The notes under the pieces are model-generated. The model saw only the letters and a list, made by a program, of their open reading frames with translations, was not told where the DNA came from and ran no database searches. Shown here one piece after another: positions 32,893 to 41,175 of a DNA stretch of 44,571 bases. Positions within the stretch are counted from its first letter, which is position 1; each line of letters starts with the position of its first letter. Location: NCBI GenBank assembly GCA_945873105.1, contig CAMCBW010000043.1, positions 1 to 44,571 of the forward strand. The letters are read 5' to 3'. The translations under genes were made by a program, and so were the position numbers. Source of the stretch: Tangfeifania diversioriginum (lineage in GTDB: Bacteria; Bacteroidota; Bacteroidia; Bacteroidales; Prolixibacteraceae).

Positions 32893-34350
32893 TTACAACT
32901 CCTTTCTCATCCTGGCAACCGGAATATCCAGCTGTTCGCGGTACTTTGCAACCGTCCGACGGGCAATGTTGTAGCCCTTGTCTTTCAAAATATTGGCCAA
33001 CTCATCATCCGTTACTGGCTTTTGCTTGTTCTCATTGCCAATGCACTCCTTCAGGATGGATTTGATTTCCCGGGTAGAGACCTCCTCCCCATCCTCTTTC
33101 TGCATCGACTCTGAGAAGAAATATTTCAGCGAATAAATGCCAAAATGGGTTTGAATGAATTTGCTGTTGGACACCCGGGATATGGTTGAAATATCGAGGT
33201 TGGTCCGGTCGGCAATATCCTTCAGAATCATGGGTTTGAGCTTAGTTTCATCCCCCTCGACAAAAAATTCCTTTTGAAACTGAAGCATGGAATTCATTAC
33301 CAGCATCAGGGTCTCCTGCCTTTGTTTGATGGCATCAATGAACCATTTGGCCGAATCGATCTTCTGCTTGACAAAAAGCAAGGCATCTTTTTGATCATTG
33401 GTCATGCCCCTCCCATTATCGCGGAAGCTTTTCAACATATTGGTATAATAGTTGCTGATGTTCAGCTCTGGCACATTTCGCTGATTGAGACTGAGGATCA
33501 TCTCATCGTCCACAATCTCCAGGATGAAGTCAGGAATGATGGTCTGGTTACCCCTGTTGAGATTGTTGCTGAAGGAGCTTCCTGGTTTGGGATTGAGTTT
33601 TAGAATCTCGTCCAGCGCATCCCTCAGGTCATCCTCCTCTGCATTGAATTTTCGCTGAATCTTATCATAGTGCTTGCGGGTGAACTCCTCAAACATCTCC
33701 TCCAAAATCCGGTAGGCCAACCGGAGTTCCGGACGCTGCATCTCCTTCCTGGACAACTGTATCAACAATGACTCCCGCAAGTCCCTGGCTCCGACACCCG
33801 CAGGGTCCAGCTCCTGGATAATCGAGAGTATCGTGCCCAATTTTTTCTCTGTGGTGAAAATGTTGCGGGAAAATGCCACATCATCGACGATCGCTTCCAA
33901 TTCCCTCCGCAGGTAACCGTCTTCATCAATGTTTCCGATAATCTGCTCCGCCAGGATCGCATCCTCCTCATTCAGCATGACCATCGAAATTTGCTCCTGA
34001 AGGTATTCATGAAAAGAGTTGGATTCCGAAAAAGGGATTTCAGAGATCTTCTCATCTTTGGAGTAGTTGTTGGTCTCGTAGCGGTAGGAGGGATAATCCT
34101 CTTCGTTCAGGTAGTCATCGACCGAAAATTCTTCGTTGTTGACATCCTCAGCACTCTTCAATTCATTGGCGAAATCATCCTCATTCGTTCCCTCTCCATG
34201 CTCTTCGAGTTCGAGAACCGGATTCTCCTCCAGCTCTTTCTTGATCCGCTGCTCCAGCTGAAGCATAGGTAACTCCAACAGCTTGATTACCTGAATTTGC
34301 TGTGGAGAGAGCTTTTGAAGCAGCCTTTGCTGAAGTGAGAGATGTTGCAT
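32893..34350 (-). CDS. rpoN: RNA polymerase sigma-54 factor
   Basis: 485 residues. Region I is Gln/Leu-rich (MQHLSLQQRLLQKLSPQQIQ), contacts core enzyme and activators; region II is acidic; the core-binding domain follows; the C-terminus carries the RpoN box ARRTVAKYRE (residues 463-472), which reads the -24 element. It directs transcription from promoters that need NtrC-type activators such as the one at 10304-11668. Located 9 bp downstream of asnS, so probably co-transcribed with it. The DUF-type upstream region I is normal in length. Confidence 0.96.
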   Translation of the reverse strand: MQHLSLQQRLLQKLSPQQIQVIKLLELPMLQLEQRIKKELEENPVLELEEHGEGTNEDDFANELKSAEDVNNEEFSVDDYLNEEDYPSYRYETNNYSKDEKISEIPFSESNSFHEYLQEQISMVMLNEEDAILAEQIIGNIDEDGYLRRELEAIVDDVAFSRNIFTTEKKLGTILSIIQELDPAGVGARDLRESLLIQLSRKEMQRPELRLAYRILEEMFEEFTRKHYDKIQRKFNAEEDDLRDALDEILKLNPKPGSSFSNNLNRGNQTIIPDFILEIVDDEMILSLNQRNVPELNISNYYTNMLKSFRDNGRGMTNDQKDALLFVKQKIDSAKWFIDAIKQRQETLMLVMNSMLQFQKEFFVEGDETKLKPMILKDIADRTNLDISTISRVSNSKFIQTHFGIYSLKYFFSESMQKEDGEEVSTREIKSILKECIGNENKQKPVTDDELANILKDKGYNIARRTVAKYREQLDIPVARMRKEL

Positions 34351-34359
34351 CCTTCAAAA

Positions 34360-35799
34360 TTAAAACTCGCAATTTTTTGGTGTCCGGGCAAAAGGAATCA
34401 CGTCGCGGATATTGCCCATTCCGGTTACAAAGAGCATCAGCCGTTCGAAGCCAAGACCAAATCCGGCATGGGGGCAGCCACCAAAACGGCGGGTATCCAA
34501 ATACCATTCCATATCCTCCTTTGGAATGTGCATCTCATCCATCCTTTGCTCCAATACTTCCAGCCGCTCCTCACGTTGGGACCCACCGATGATCTCTCCA
34601 ATCTGCGGAAAAAGCACATCCATGGCAGCCACTGTCTGGCCGTTGTCGTCCAGGCGCATGTAAAATGCCTTGATCTCCTTGGGATAATTGGTCAATATTA
34701 CCGGTTTCTTGAACTCTTTCTCCACCAAATAGCGTTCGTGTTCACTTTGCAGATCAGTCCCGTATCCTCCGACAGGATACTGGAACTGCCCTTTCTTATT
34801 GGGTTTGGAATTTCTCAGTATCTCAATGGCCTCCGTGTAGGTAAGCCTTATAAAATCATTCTCAGCCACAAACCTTAGCTTCTCAATCAACTCCATTGAA
34901 CGCTGATCTGCAGGTTTGACCTTTTCCTCCTCTGTGAGCCTGTTACTCAGGAACAAAAGATCGTCCATGCAATGGTCCAGGGCATAATTGATCAGGTATT
35001 TCAGGAACTCCTCTGCCAGATCCATGTTGTCGTTCAGGTCACAGAAGGCCACTTCAGGTTCAATCATCCAAAACTCGGCAAGGTGCCGGGAGGTATTGGA
35101 ATTCTCGGCACGGAAAGTTGGGCCGAAAGTATAGATCTTGGAAAGAGCCATGGCAAAAAGCTCTCCCTCCAACTGACCTGAAACTGTCAGATTCGCAGAT
35201 TTGCCAAAGAAATCCTGGGAGAAATCTACACCTCCCTCTTCGTTCAAAGGAGGTTCTGTGGCAGACAAGGTGGTAACCCGAAACATCTCGCCGGCACCTT
35301 CAGCATCAGAACTGGTGATGATAGGGGTGTGAACATTGAAGAATCCCCGCTCATTGAAAAAGGAGTGAATGGCAAAGATCATGGCATGCCGTATCCGGAA
35401 AATGGCACTGAAAGTGGCTGTTCTCGGACGAAGATGGGCCATCTCCCTCAAAAATTCAAGGGAGTGCCTTTTGGGTTGGATCGGATATTTGTCCGGATCA
35501 GACAATCCTATCAGCTCAATCTTTTCAGCCTTCAATTCAACTGCCTGGCCGGATCCCGACGAAGCCACCAAAACACCCGTCACACCAATGGCTGCTCCGG
35601 TGTTGATGCTCCTGAAGATCTCCTCCCCAAAAATCTCAACCTCCGCAACTACCTGGAGATTGTTAATCGTTGAACCATCGTTCAGCGCAATAAAATTAAC
35701 ATTCTTGCTACCGCGACGGGTACGTACCCAACCCTTGATGGTTATTTCAGCACCTACCTGACCTGACTTCAAAATCTCTGCTACCTGAATTTTTTTCAT
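34360..35799 (-). CDS. asnS: asparaginyl-tRNA synthetase
   Basis: 479 residues. N-terminal OB-fold that binds the anticodon ([20 protein letters not shown]), then the class II catalytic core with motif 2 ([20 protein letters not shown]) and motif 3 ([16 protein letters not shown]), ending [12 protein letters not shown]. The sequence AEFWMIEPE and the C-terminal ending mark AsnS and not AspS. Charges tRNA-Asn. ATG 35799 gives the canonical start [10 protein letters not shown]. It lies upstream of rpoN on the same strand. Confidence 0.96.
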   Translation of the reverse strand: MKKIQVAEILKSGQVGAEITIKGWVRTRRGSKNVNFIALNDGSTINNLQVVAEVEIFGEEIFRSINTGAAIGVTGVLVASSGSGQAVELKAEKIELIGLSDPDKYPIQPKRHSLEFLREMAHLRPRTATFSAIFRIRHAMIFAIHSFFNERGFFNVHTPIITSSDAEGAGEMFRVTTLSATEPPLNEEGGVDFSQDFFGKSANLTVSGQLEGELFAMALSKIYTFGPTFRAENSNTSRHLAEFWMIEPEVAFCDLNDNMDLAEEFLKYLINYALDHCMDDLLFLSNRLTEEEKVKPADQRSMELIEKLRFVAENDFIRLTYTEAIEILRNSKPNKKGQFQYPVGGYGTDLQSEHERYLVEKEFKKPVILTNYPKEIKAFYMRLDDNGQTVAAMDVLFPQIGEIIGGSQREERLEVLEQRMDEMHIPKEDMEWYLDTRRFGGCPHAGFGLGFERLMLFVTGMGNIRDVIPFARTPKNCEF

Positions 35800-36008
35800 C
35801 TTCCTAAATATCCTTCCGGATGTAACTATGGTAATACTTGACTAATATGATATCAAACACAAAATTACACTTTTTAGCTGTCTGTACCTCACTTAAATTA
35901 CATTACTTTTTCTATAAACTCCGGGATTTGCGTCTTGAAGTACTGGTTACTTTATGACATATGAAATTTCATCTTGTTCAATTTCACTCAGCAATGGTTA
36001 AGAAGTCG

Positions 36009-36016
36009 TATATTTG
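36009..36016 (+). promoter_or_regulatory. -7 promoter element TATATTTG before the toxin-antitoxin pair
   Basis: Perfect match to TAnnTTTG, 16 bp before the antitoxin start codon. A -33 element is not clear. Confidence 0.4.
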
Positions 36017-36031
36017 TAAATAAAAACATCC

Positions 36032-36256
36032 ATGATAGTAAAACAGATATATAATACAGGTAATAAGAAACATTTGATGATAAATTTACCTGATAACTTC
36101 CAAAAGAAGAGGCAGGTTCTCGTCGTACTGGATGATTCTATTGATACCAAAACGGAAAAATTAGAGTTAATGAAATCTGCCAAGAGTGATCCGTTATTTC
36201 AAGCAGATATTGAGGCGATTGCAAGTGATTTTCATACGATCGATTTGGATGCATAA
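36032..36256 (+). CDS. antitoxin-like protein (MazE position)
   Basis: 74 residues. N-terminal beta-rich part (LMINLPDNFQKKRQVLVVLDD) and an acidic C-terminal tail (ADIEAIASDFHTIDLDA) that would wrap the toxin. It has no clear AbrB motif, so it is named from its place: it overlaps the MazF-like gene by one base (TAATG). The same residue mix is common in Bacteroidota partners of PemK/MazF toxins. Confidence 0.75.
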   Translation: MIVKQIYNTGNKKHLMINLPDNFQKKRQVLVVLDDSIDTKTEKLELMKSAKSDPLFQADIEAIASDFHTIDLDA

Positions 36257-36618
36257 TGAATTATCACAAATGGACAATTTGGAGAGCGAATCTTGATCCT
36301 GTTATTGGTTCTGAACAAGGGAAAACTCGTCCAGTATTGATAATAAGTGATGATTCGGTTAATGAATATATTAATACCGTGAATGTGGTACCATTGACGA
36401 GTCGCAAATTAAACAGAAAAATATATCCAAATGAGGTACTAATAAGCAAGGGGAAGTATGGGCTTCAGGAAGATTCGATTCTTTTGTGCCATCAAATTAG
36501 AACACTGGATAAAAAAAGATTTGCTCAACTCTATGGACAAATAACTGAGGAAGAGGTTCAAAACGAAATTGTAGCAGCTGTTTTATTTCAGCTAGGTATC
36601 GATACCCCAGGTAACTAA
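36256..36618 (+). CDS. mazF: MazF/PemK-type endoribonuclease toxin
   Basis: 120 residues. Starts with IWRANLDPVIGSEQGKTRPV: the loop GSEQGKTRPVLIIS with its Arg is the catalytic signature of MazF, and VVPLTSRK carries the conserved Thr/Ser. The rest (GLQEDSILLCHQIRTLDK) is also typical. It cuts mRNA at short motifs. The gene pair is AT-rich and sits between unrelated housekeeping and hypothetical genes, as expected for a mobile module. Confidence 0.92.
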   Translation: MNYHKWTIWRANLDPVIGSEQGKTRPVLIISDDSVNEYINTVNVVPLTSRKLNRKIYPNEVLISKGKYGLQEDSILLCHQIRTLDKKRFAQLYGQITEEEVQNEIVAAVLFQLGIDTPGN

Positions 36619-36639
36619 TTCTTCCCAAAATTCAATTAC

Positions 36640-36972
36640 ATGACATTTTCAAACTGGACAGAATTGTGCGACCAGCTGGGCAAGCAATTCAACATCGATA
36701 TAGATCTGAACGGCGTACTTTTTTTGGTTGGGATCCGCGAACGCGGACTTATTTTCCAGCCCTTTTCAAAGGAAGAGAAGATGAGCCTGATCCACCTGGG
36801 AAGTTGTACACTCTACCAGGAGATGGGACTTACCGAAAAAACAGGAGCTGATGCGGATGGATGGCCCACTTTTGCCCAAAAATCACTGGCGCTTGCCATA
36901 CCGGAGGAGCGCAAACACAAAGTACTGCAGGACTGCGCCCTGAGATACTTCAGAAAGATCTATCCTGAATAA
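36640..36972 (+). CDS. conserved-looking hypothetical protein
   Basis: 110 residues, no family recognised. Predicted mixed alpha/beta, cytoplasmic, no signal peptide. Features: FNIDIDLNGVLFLVGIRERG, an acidic and basic mix in the middle, and a C-terminal helix with RKHKVLQDCALRYFRKIYPE. Base composition is like the housekeeping genes, not like the toxin-antitoxin pair 21 bp upstream. It could be a separate unit that shares a promoter region by chance. Confidence 0.7.
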   Translation: MTFSNWTELCDQLGKQFNIDIDLNGVLFLVGIRERGLIFQPFSKEEKMSLIHLGSCTLYQEMGLTEKTGADADGWPTFAQKSLALAIPEERKHKVLQDCALRYFRKIYPE

Positions 36973-36978
36973 TCCTTT

Positions 36979-37911
36979 TCATAGGGTCAGAAAGGCGATC
37001 CAGGCTGGAAGGATGAATATGGCAAGAAAAGTAGAAAGCAGCACCAACCTGCCTGCGAGTTTGACATTCAACCCATATTGCTGGGTGAGCGCATAGGCAG
37101 TTAATCCCATCGGCATGGCAGCGTCAAGCACGGAACAGGTCATCGGCAACTGCTCCATGGAGGTACCCTGCAAAAAAAGGTAGAAAATTCCGGGAAAAAT
37201 GACCATGATCAGCAATGAGAGCCCTAAAACAGGCACCCATTCCCTGATGCTGCCGATGCTTTGTGAACCCATGAAAATACCCAGCGATAGAAGCACTACC
37301 GCTGTTACCGACTGGGCAATAAGGTCCAGCGATTTCATCAGGCCACTGGTGGAAGGTATATTCAGTCCGGAGGCCAGGATACCCAGAAAAACAGCCACCA
37401 GCAACGGATTGGTTGCCAGCTTTATACCCAGGGTCTTGTAGTGAATTTTACCTTCGCCGGTCACCTCAATCAACACCAGCGCCAGTGAAAACATCCAGAA
37501 AAGGTAGAGGGATGTCAGGATGATGGCAGTTTCCATGGAGGCCTGTCCCATGGTACTCAAAAGGACAGGAATGCCCAAATAGGTGATGTTTCCAAAAGCC
37601 AGCACCAGAATCAAGGTCTGTTTGGTCTTCAGCGTAGTTTTGAAAAGGAAACCTATCGGGAAGGCCATCAACATACACCCGATCAAAAAGAGGGAGTTGG
37701 AGACAATGAGTGTTGCATTATCGGCAAAACTGAAATCCATTTTGGCCAAGGCTGCAAATATAAGAGCAGGGAATCCAATCTTGAGTGCATATTTGTTCAA
37801 AATGTCTACCCAGGCTACCGAGGCAGCGCCCAGCCGTATCATCAGAATCCCAAAAAAGATGACCAGGAACAACGGGAGGATGGTGGTTAAGGCCAGGAAG
37901 AAGGAGGTCAT
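36979..37911 (-). CDS. AEC-family transporter (auxin efflux carrier-like)
   Basis: 310 residues with about ten helices in two five-helix halves. Typical features: LPLFLVIFFGILMIRLG at the start, FGNITYLGIPVLLSTMG and MPMGLTAYALTQQYGL in the second half. Members export or import organic anions such as malate or malonate; the substrate is unknown here. The start ATG overlaps the stop of the upstream S23-like gene (ATGA) and lies just beside one of the 32-bp inverted repeats. Confidence 0.88.
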   Translation of the reverse strand: MTSFFLALTTILPLFLVIFFGILMIRLGAASVAWVDILNKYALKIGFPALIFAALAKMDFSFADNATLIVSNSLFLIGCMLMAFPIGFLFKTTLKTKQTLILVLAFGNITYLGIPVLLSTMGQASMETAIILTSLYLFWMFSLALVLIEVTGEGKIHYKTLGIKLATNPLLVAVFLGILASGLNIPSTSGLMKSLDLIAQSVTAVVLLSLGIFMGSQSIGSIREWVPVLGLSLLIMVIFPGIFYLFLQGTSMEQLPMTCSVLDAAMPMGLTAYALTQQYGLNVKLAGRLVLLSTFLAIFILPAWIAFLTL

Positions 37912-38363
37912 AAAGAATTTTCGATTTTCGATTTTCGATTTTGGAATAGGGACTCCGGAGAACTGGTTCTTTTCATTGCGGTGAAGTAAATATCAATTTC
38001 CCTTTTTTTTAGACGGATCTTCTTTTGCACGGTTTTTTGGGATGCAACGATGATCGCTGTTATTTCATTGACCTCTCTTTTTAGTTTTTCTATTCTGAAA
38101 GGCTCTACCAAATAAGCTTCTTCCAATATCTCCAGCCAATAAGAGGTTTCGTCAGACTCCTCTTCAACAATTCTAAGTTTATTCAAGAAATCCGCATCCG
38201 ACTTTGCCCTGCAAGCTGCCCGATAATTTGAACCAACAGATGTAGAACACCTCAGTATCTGTTTTGATATCATCCATGCAGACATTTTCCTGGGAAGTTC
38301 ATCTACCAATTTTATAACCTCTATCCCAATACTTTTGGTTCTGATTTTGATCTGATTTTCCAT
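37908..38363 (-). CDS. four-helix-bundle S23 (23S rRNA intervening sequence) protein
   Basis: 151 residues. Four helices: KSIGIEVIKLVDELPRKMSA, ILRCSTSVGSNYRAACRAKS, ADFLNKLRIVEEESDETSYW and FRIEKLKREVNEITAII. SVGSNYxEA-like and EESDET(x)YWLE are the marks of the S23 family, whose members are encoded inside 23S rRNA intervening sequences, near diversity-generating retroelements, or alone. Function unknown; a pentameric nucleic-acid-binding role is discussed. The last twelve residues (QNRKSKIENSL) are encoded by the left inverted repeat, so repeat and gene form one cassette. Confidence 0.9.
   Translation of the reverse strand: MENQIKIRTKSIGIEVIKLVDELPRKMSAWMISKQILRCSTSVGSNYRAACRAKSDADFLNKLRIVEEESDETSYWLEILEEAYLVEPFRIEKLKREVNEITAIIVASQKTVQKKIRLKKREIDIYFTAMKRTSSPESLFQNRKSKIENSL
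37916..37947. repeat. 32-bp inverted repeat, left copy, of the S23 cassette
   Basis: AATTTTCGATTTTCGATTTT followed by CGATTTTGGAAT; three and a half heptamers of CGATTTT. Exact reverse complement of 38477-38508. Confidence 0.9.
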
Positions 38364-38476
38364 TACTGTAATTCTAGATTTTTCAACTCCAAATTGCCTT
38401 AACTTCTATACAATTTACAGCAAAAAAATCAAATTCAGAAATCTTGAATGACCTATTGTAACTTGATCGCTGCGTC

Positions 38477-38508
38477 ATTCCAAAATCGAAAATCGAAAAT
38501 CGAAAATT
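38477..38508. repeat. 32-bp inverted repeat, right copy, of the S23 cassette
   Basis: ATTCCAAAATCGAAAATCGA followed by AAATCGAAAATT. It ends on the base before the stop codon of the aldo/keto reductase gene (38509-38511). The pair spans 593 bp and can form a 32-bp duplex in the transcript. Confidence 0.9.
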
Positions 38509-39504
38509 TCAGCGGGCTTTCAGAATCTCTTCAATCGCACTTAACTCCTCAGCAGCAAAGTGTAGATTTTTCTGCGATTGAAGATTATCAAGCAGCTGTC
38601 TCACCGAGCTTGCACCGATTAAAACTGAGGTAACTCTTGGATCCCTTAGCAGCCAGGCAATGGCCATCTGGGCCAGGGATTGTCCGCGTTGCAGGGCAAT
38701 TTCATTCAAAGCTTTGGCCTTTTCGATGGCCGGAGATACCTGTTCCGGCCGGAGGTATCCCCATGCCTTGGAAGCCCTGGAGCCATCCGGGATCTCCTTC
38801 AGGTAACGGTCTGTCAACAAGCCCTGGGCCAGGGGCGAAAAGGCGATCACGCCGATCCCCTCCTTCTCGGCAGTTGCCAGCAAGCCTTTTTCGACCCAAC
38901 GTTCGAACATCGAATATTTTGGCTGGTGAATGAGGCAAGGAGTTCCCAACCGGCGCAAAATAGCAGCGGCTTCTCTCGTCTGGTCCGCCGAATAGTTGGA
39001 GAGACCTGCATAGAGAGCCTTCCCTGAGCGGACGGCCTGGTCGAGGGCCATCATGGTCTCCTCGAGCGGGGTATCCGGATCCGGACGGTGGGAATAGAAG
39101 ATGTCGACATACTCCAGTTGCATCCGCTTCAGGCTCTGATCCAGACTCGACAGCAGGTATTTTCGGGAACCCCACTCCCCGTAAGGGCCGGGCCACATCA
39201 GGTAACCCGCTTTGGTAGAAATAATGAGTTCATCCCGGTAGGGTTTGAAATCTTTTTGGAAGATGCTGCCAAAGTTCTCCTCCGCCGATCCCGGTGGCGG
39301 ACCATAATTGTTGGCAAGGTCGAAATGGGTGACGCCATTGTCGAAGGCGGTCCGCAACATGCTCCTGCCAGTTTCATAGGTGTCGACACCGCCAAAGTTG
39401 TGCCACAGGCCAAGCGAGAGAACCGGAAGCTTCAGTCCGCTTCGACCACAGCGACGATATTCGCACTGGTTGTTGTAACGATCGGGGGAAGGGTTGTATT
39501 CCAT
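38509..39504 (-). CDS. aldo/keto reductase, YghZ/GprA-like (AKR14)
   Basis: 331 residues, TIM barrel. The tetrad is visible: Asp and Tyr in THFDLANNYGPPPGSAE, Lys in IISTKAGY, His in IFYSHRPDPDTPLEET. The extended start (YNNQCEYRRCGRSGLKLPVL) and LWHNFGG are typical of E. coli YghZ (L-glyceraldehyde-3-phosphate and methylglyoxal reductase). NADPH enzyme of the cytoplasm with likely detoxification role. ATG 39504 is used. Followed directly by the S23 cassette. Confidence 0.92.
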   Translation of the reverse strand: MEYNPSPDRYNNQCEYRRCGRSGLKLPVLSLGLWHNFGGVDTYETGRSMLRTAFDNGVTHFDLANNYGPPPGSAEENFGSIFQKDFKPYRDELIISTKAGYLMWPGPYGEWGSRKYLLSSLDQSLKRMQLEYVDIFYSHRPDPDTPLEETMMALDQAVRSGKALYAGLSNYSADQTREAAAILRRLGTPCLIHQPKYSMFERWVEKGLLATAEKEGIGVIAFSPLAQGLLTDRYLKEIPDGSRASKAWGYLRPEQVSPAIEKAKALNEIALQRGQSLAQMAIAWLLRDPRVTSVLIGASSVRQLLDNLQSQKNLHFAAEELSAIEEILKAR

Positions 39505-39590
39505 AATTTATAATGGTTATGAAGTACAAAGTTAGAAAATATAGGATTGCAAATTGTCTTTCATACTATTCCTGAGGATGGAATTATTTC

Positions 39591-39598
39591 TATATTTG
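39591..39598 (+). promoter_or_regulatory. -7 promoter element TATATTTG before the sugar transporter
   Basis: Matches TAnnTTTG, 57 bp before the start codon. The -33 region is not clear. Confidence 0.4.
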
Positions 39599-39654
39599 TT
39601 AAATCGAATGAAAACACAACCACACCAAATTGATAAACTTTAAATTTTAAATCA

Positions 39655-41061
39655 ATGGAACAGAAGCCCAACAGCAATCTCCGTCTTGGCATGATCTTCA
39701 TGGCCTCGATCTTCTTTATTTTTGGTTTTATTACCAATTTCAACATCGCCATGAAGGATCAGGTGCAGCTTGCATTTGACCTGAAAACACTCTATCCCGG
39801 ATGGGAGAATTTCCTTTCTCAATTGGTGAATTTCGTATTCTTTGTGGCTTATGCCTGCTTTAGTTTCCTTTGTGGCAGCATCATCAAGAAGATCGGTTAC
39901 AAGAGCGGTGTCATCGCCGGTCTCGTTTTGGTCGCTGTGGGTAGTTACATGTTTTTCCCTGCCGTAGCAGCACTTTCTTATCCATTGTTTCTCCTGGCTG
40001 TTTTTGTAATGGCCACAGGTGTCGTCTTTCTGCAAACTGCGGCTAATCCGTATGTTGCAGCACTTGGCCCACAGGAAACCGCTCCTGCCAGACTTAACCT
40101 GACACAAGCACTGAACGGTGTTGCGACAACCATCGCTCCGTTTCTGGCTGGTATCCTGGTACTGGCTCCCGCTGTTTTAGCACTCAATAATGGGGCTTCA
40201 GCAGCCGATGCCGCAAAATTTGTACAGATGCCTTTCGTAATCATTGGATCCCTGGTAGTAATCATCGCCATCGGAATTGCCTTCATTAAACTGCCAAATA
40301 TCACTGGAGACACCACAATCTCCTCCAAATCGGTTCTGAAGAAACCACAAGTTTGGCTGGGAGCTGTTGGTATTTTCTGTTACGTTGGAGCTGAAGTCGG
40401 AACAGCAGGACAGATTGCTCCTTACCTTAAGGCCGATGGAACTGCCCTCGATGTAGCGGTCAAATTGTCTGCCATCTATTGGGGTGGTGCCATGGTTGGC
40501 CGCTTCTTTGGGTCCATTTTATTGGGTACCCTTACCAATGCCAAAAAGTACCAGTATTCGGTCTATGTAATGATTTTTGCATTCTTCGTCGGTTGGTTTA
40601 TCACCTCAGCAACGGTAACAAACGGTCAGTTCGTTTTCGAATCAAAACCTGAAAATGGATTGATCTTCCTGGGTATTGCAATAGCCAACTTCTTCCTGAT
40701 GCTGCTGGGCAAGGGCAAAGCCAATGTTGCCCTTGGTATTTTCGGCACTGTCAACATGCTCCTGATCCTGGCCGCATTCATGTTGCCTGCAACGGTTGGT
40801 ATGTGGTGCCTGCTCTCCATCGGTTTCTTCAACTCCATCATGTTCCCGAATATCTTCTCGCTAGGGGTCAACGACCTTGATCCTTCCGAAATGCCGCTGG
40901 CTTCCGGAATCATCAATACCCTGATCGTCGGTGGAGCCATTGTACCGCTAATCATGGGCGGTTTGACCGATGCTTTCAGTGCACGCGGTGCGCTGCTGGT
41001 ACCGGTTATCTGCTATGGTTACATCACCTTCTTCGCATTGAAAGGCAGTAAGATCAGGTAA
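39655..41061 (+). CDS. FucP/GluP-type sugar:proton symporter (MFS)
   Basis: 468 residues, twelve helices. FHS-family features: FFIFGFITNFNIAMKDQVQ in helix 1, FFVAYACFSFLCG in helix 2, and ATGVVFLQTAANPYVAALGP with TAANPYV, the signature of FucP/GluP. ARLNLTQALNGVATTIAPF is also typical. It takes up glucose, mannose or fucose with protons. The ROK kinase encoded 115 bp downstream probably phosphorylates the incoming sugar, which favours glucose (inference). The gap between the two holds a strong hairpin. Confidence 0.94.
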   Translation: MEQKPNSNLRLGMIFMASIFFIFGFITNFNIAMKDQVQLAFDLKTLYPGWENFLSQLVNFVFFVAYACFSFLCGSIIKKIGYKSGVIAGLVLVAVGSYMFFPAVAALSYPLFLLAVFVMATGVVFLQTAANPYVAALGPQETAPARLNLTQALNGVATTIAPFLAGILVLAPAVLALNNGASAADAAKFVQMPFVIIGSLVVIIAIGIAFIKLPNITGDTTISSKSVLKKPQVWLGAVGIFCYVGAEVGTAGQIAPYLKADGTALDVAVKLSAIYWGGAMVGRFFGSILLGTLTNAKKYQYSVYVMIFAFFVGWFITSATVTNGQFVFESKPENGLIFLGIAIANFFLMLLGKGKANVALGIFGTVNMLLILAAFMLPATVGMWCLLSIGFFNSIMFPNIFSLGVNDLDPSEMPLASGIINTLIVGGAIVPLIMGGLTDAFSARGALLVPVICYGYITFFALKGSKIR

Positions 41062-41070
41062 GACATTTTA

Positions 41071-41142
41071 GGTCTCGCAAAGAACGCAAAGTCACGCAAA
41101 GAAGAAATACCCTTTGCGTAATTTTGCGTTCTTTGCGAGACC
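41071..41142. terminator. long two-step hairpin with CTTTGCG arms
   Basis: Perfect 20-bp outer stem GGTCTCGCAAAGAACGCAAA (41071-41090) with 41123-41142, 3-nt bulges on both sides, inner 8-bp stem ACGCAAAG (41094-41101) with CTTTGCGT (41112-41119), 10-nt loop, then TTTTATTT. It can stop transcription behind the sugar transporter in either direction. The GCAAAGAACGCAAAG word is a common repeat in Bacteroidota. Confidence 0.7.
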
Positions 41143-41175
41143 CTTTTATTTAAATCGTTCTCAAATCATTTTCAG

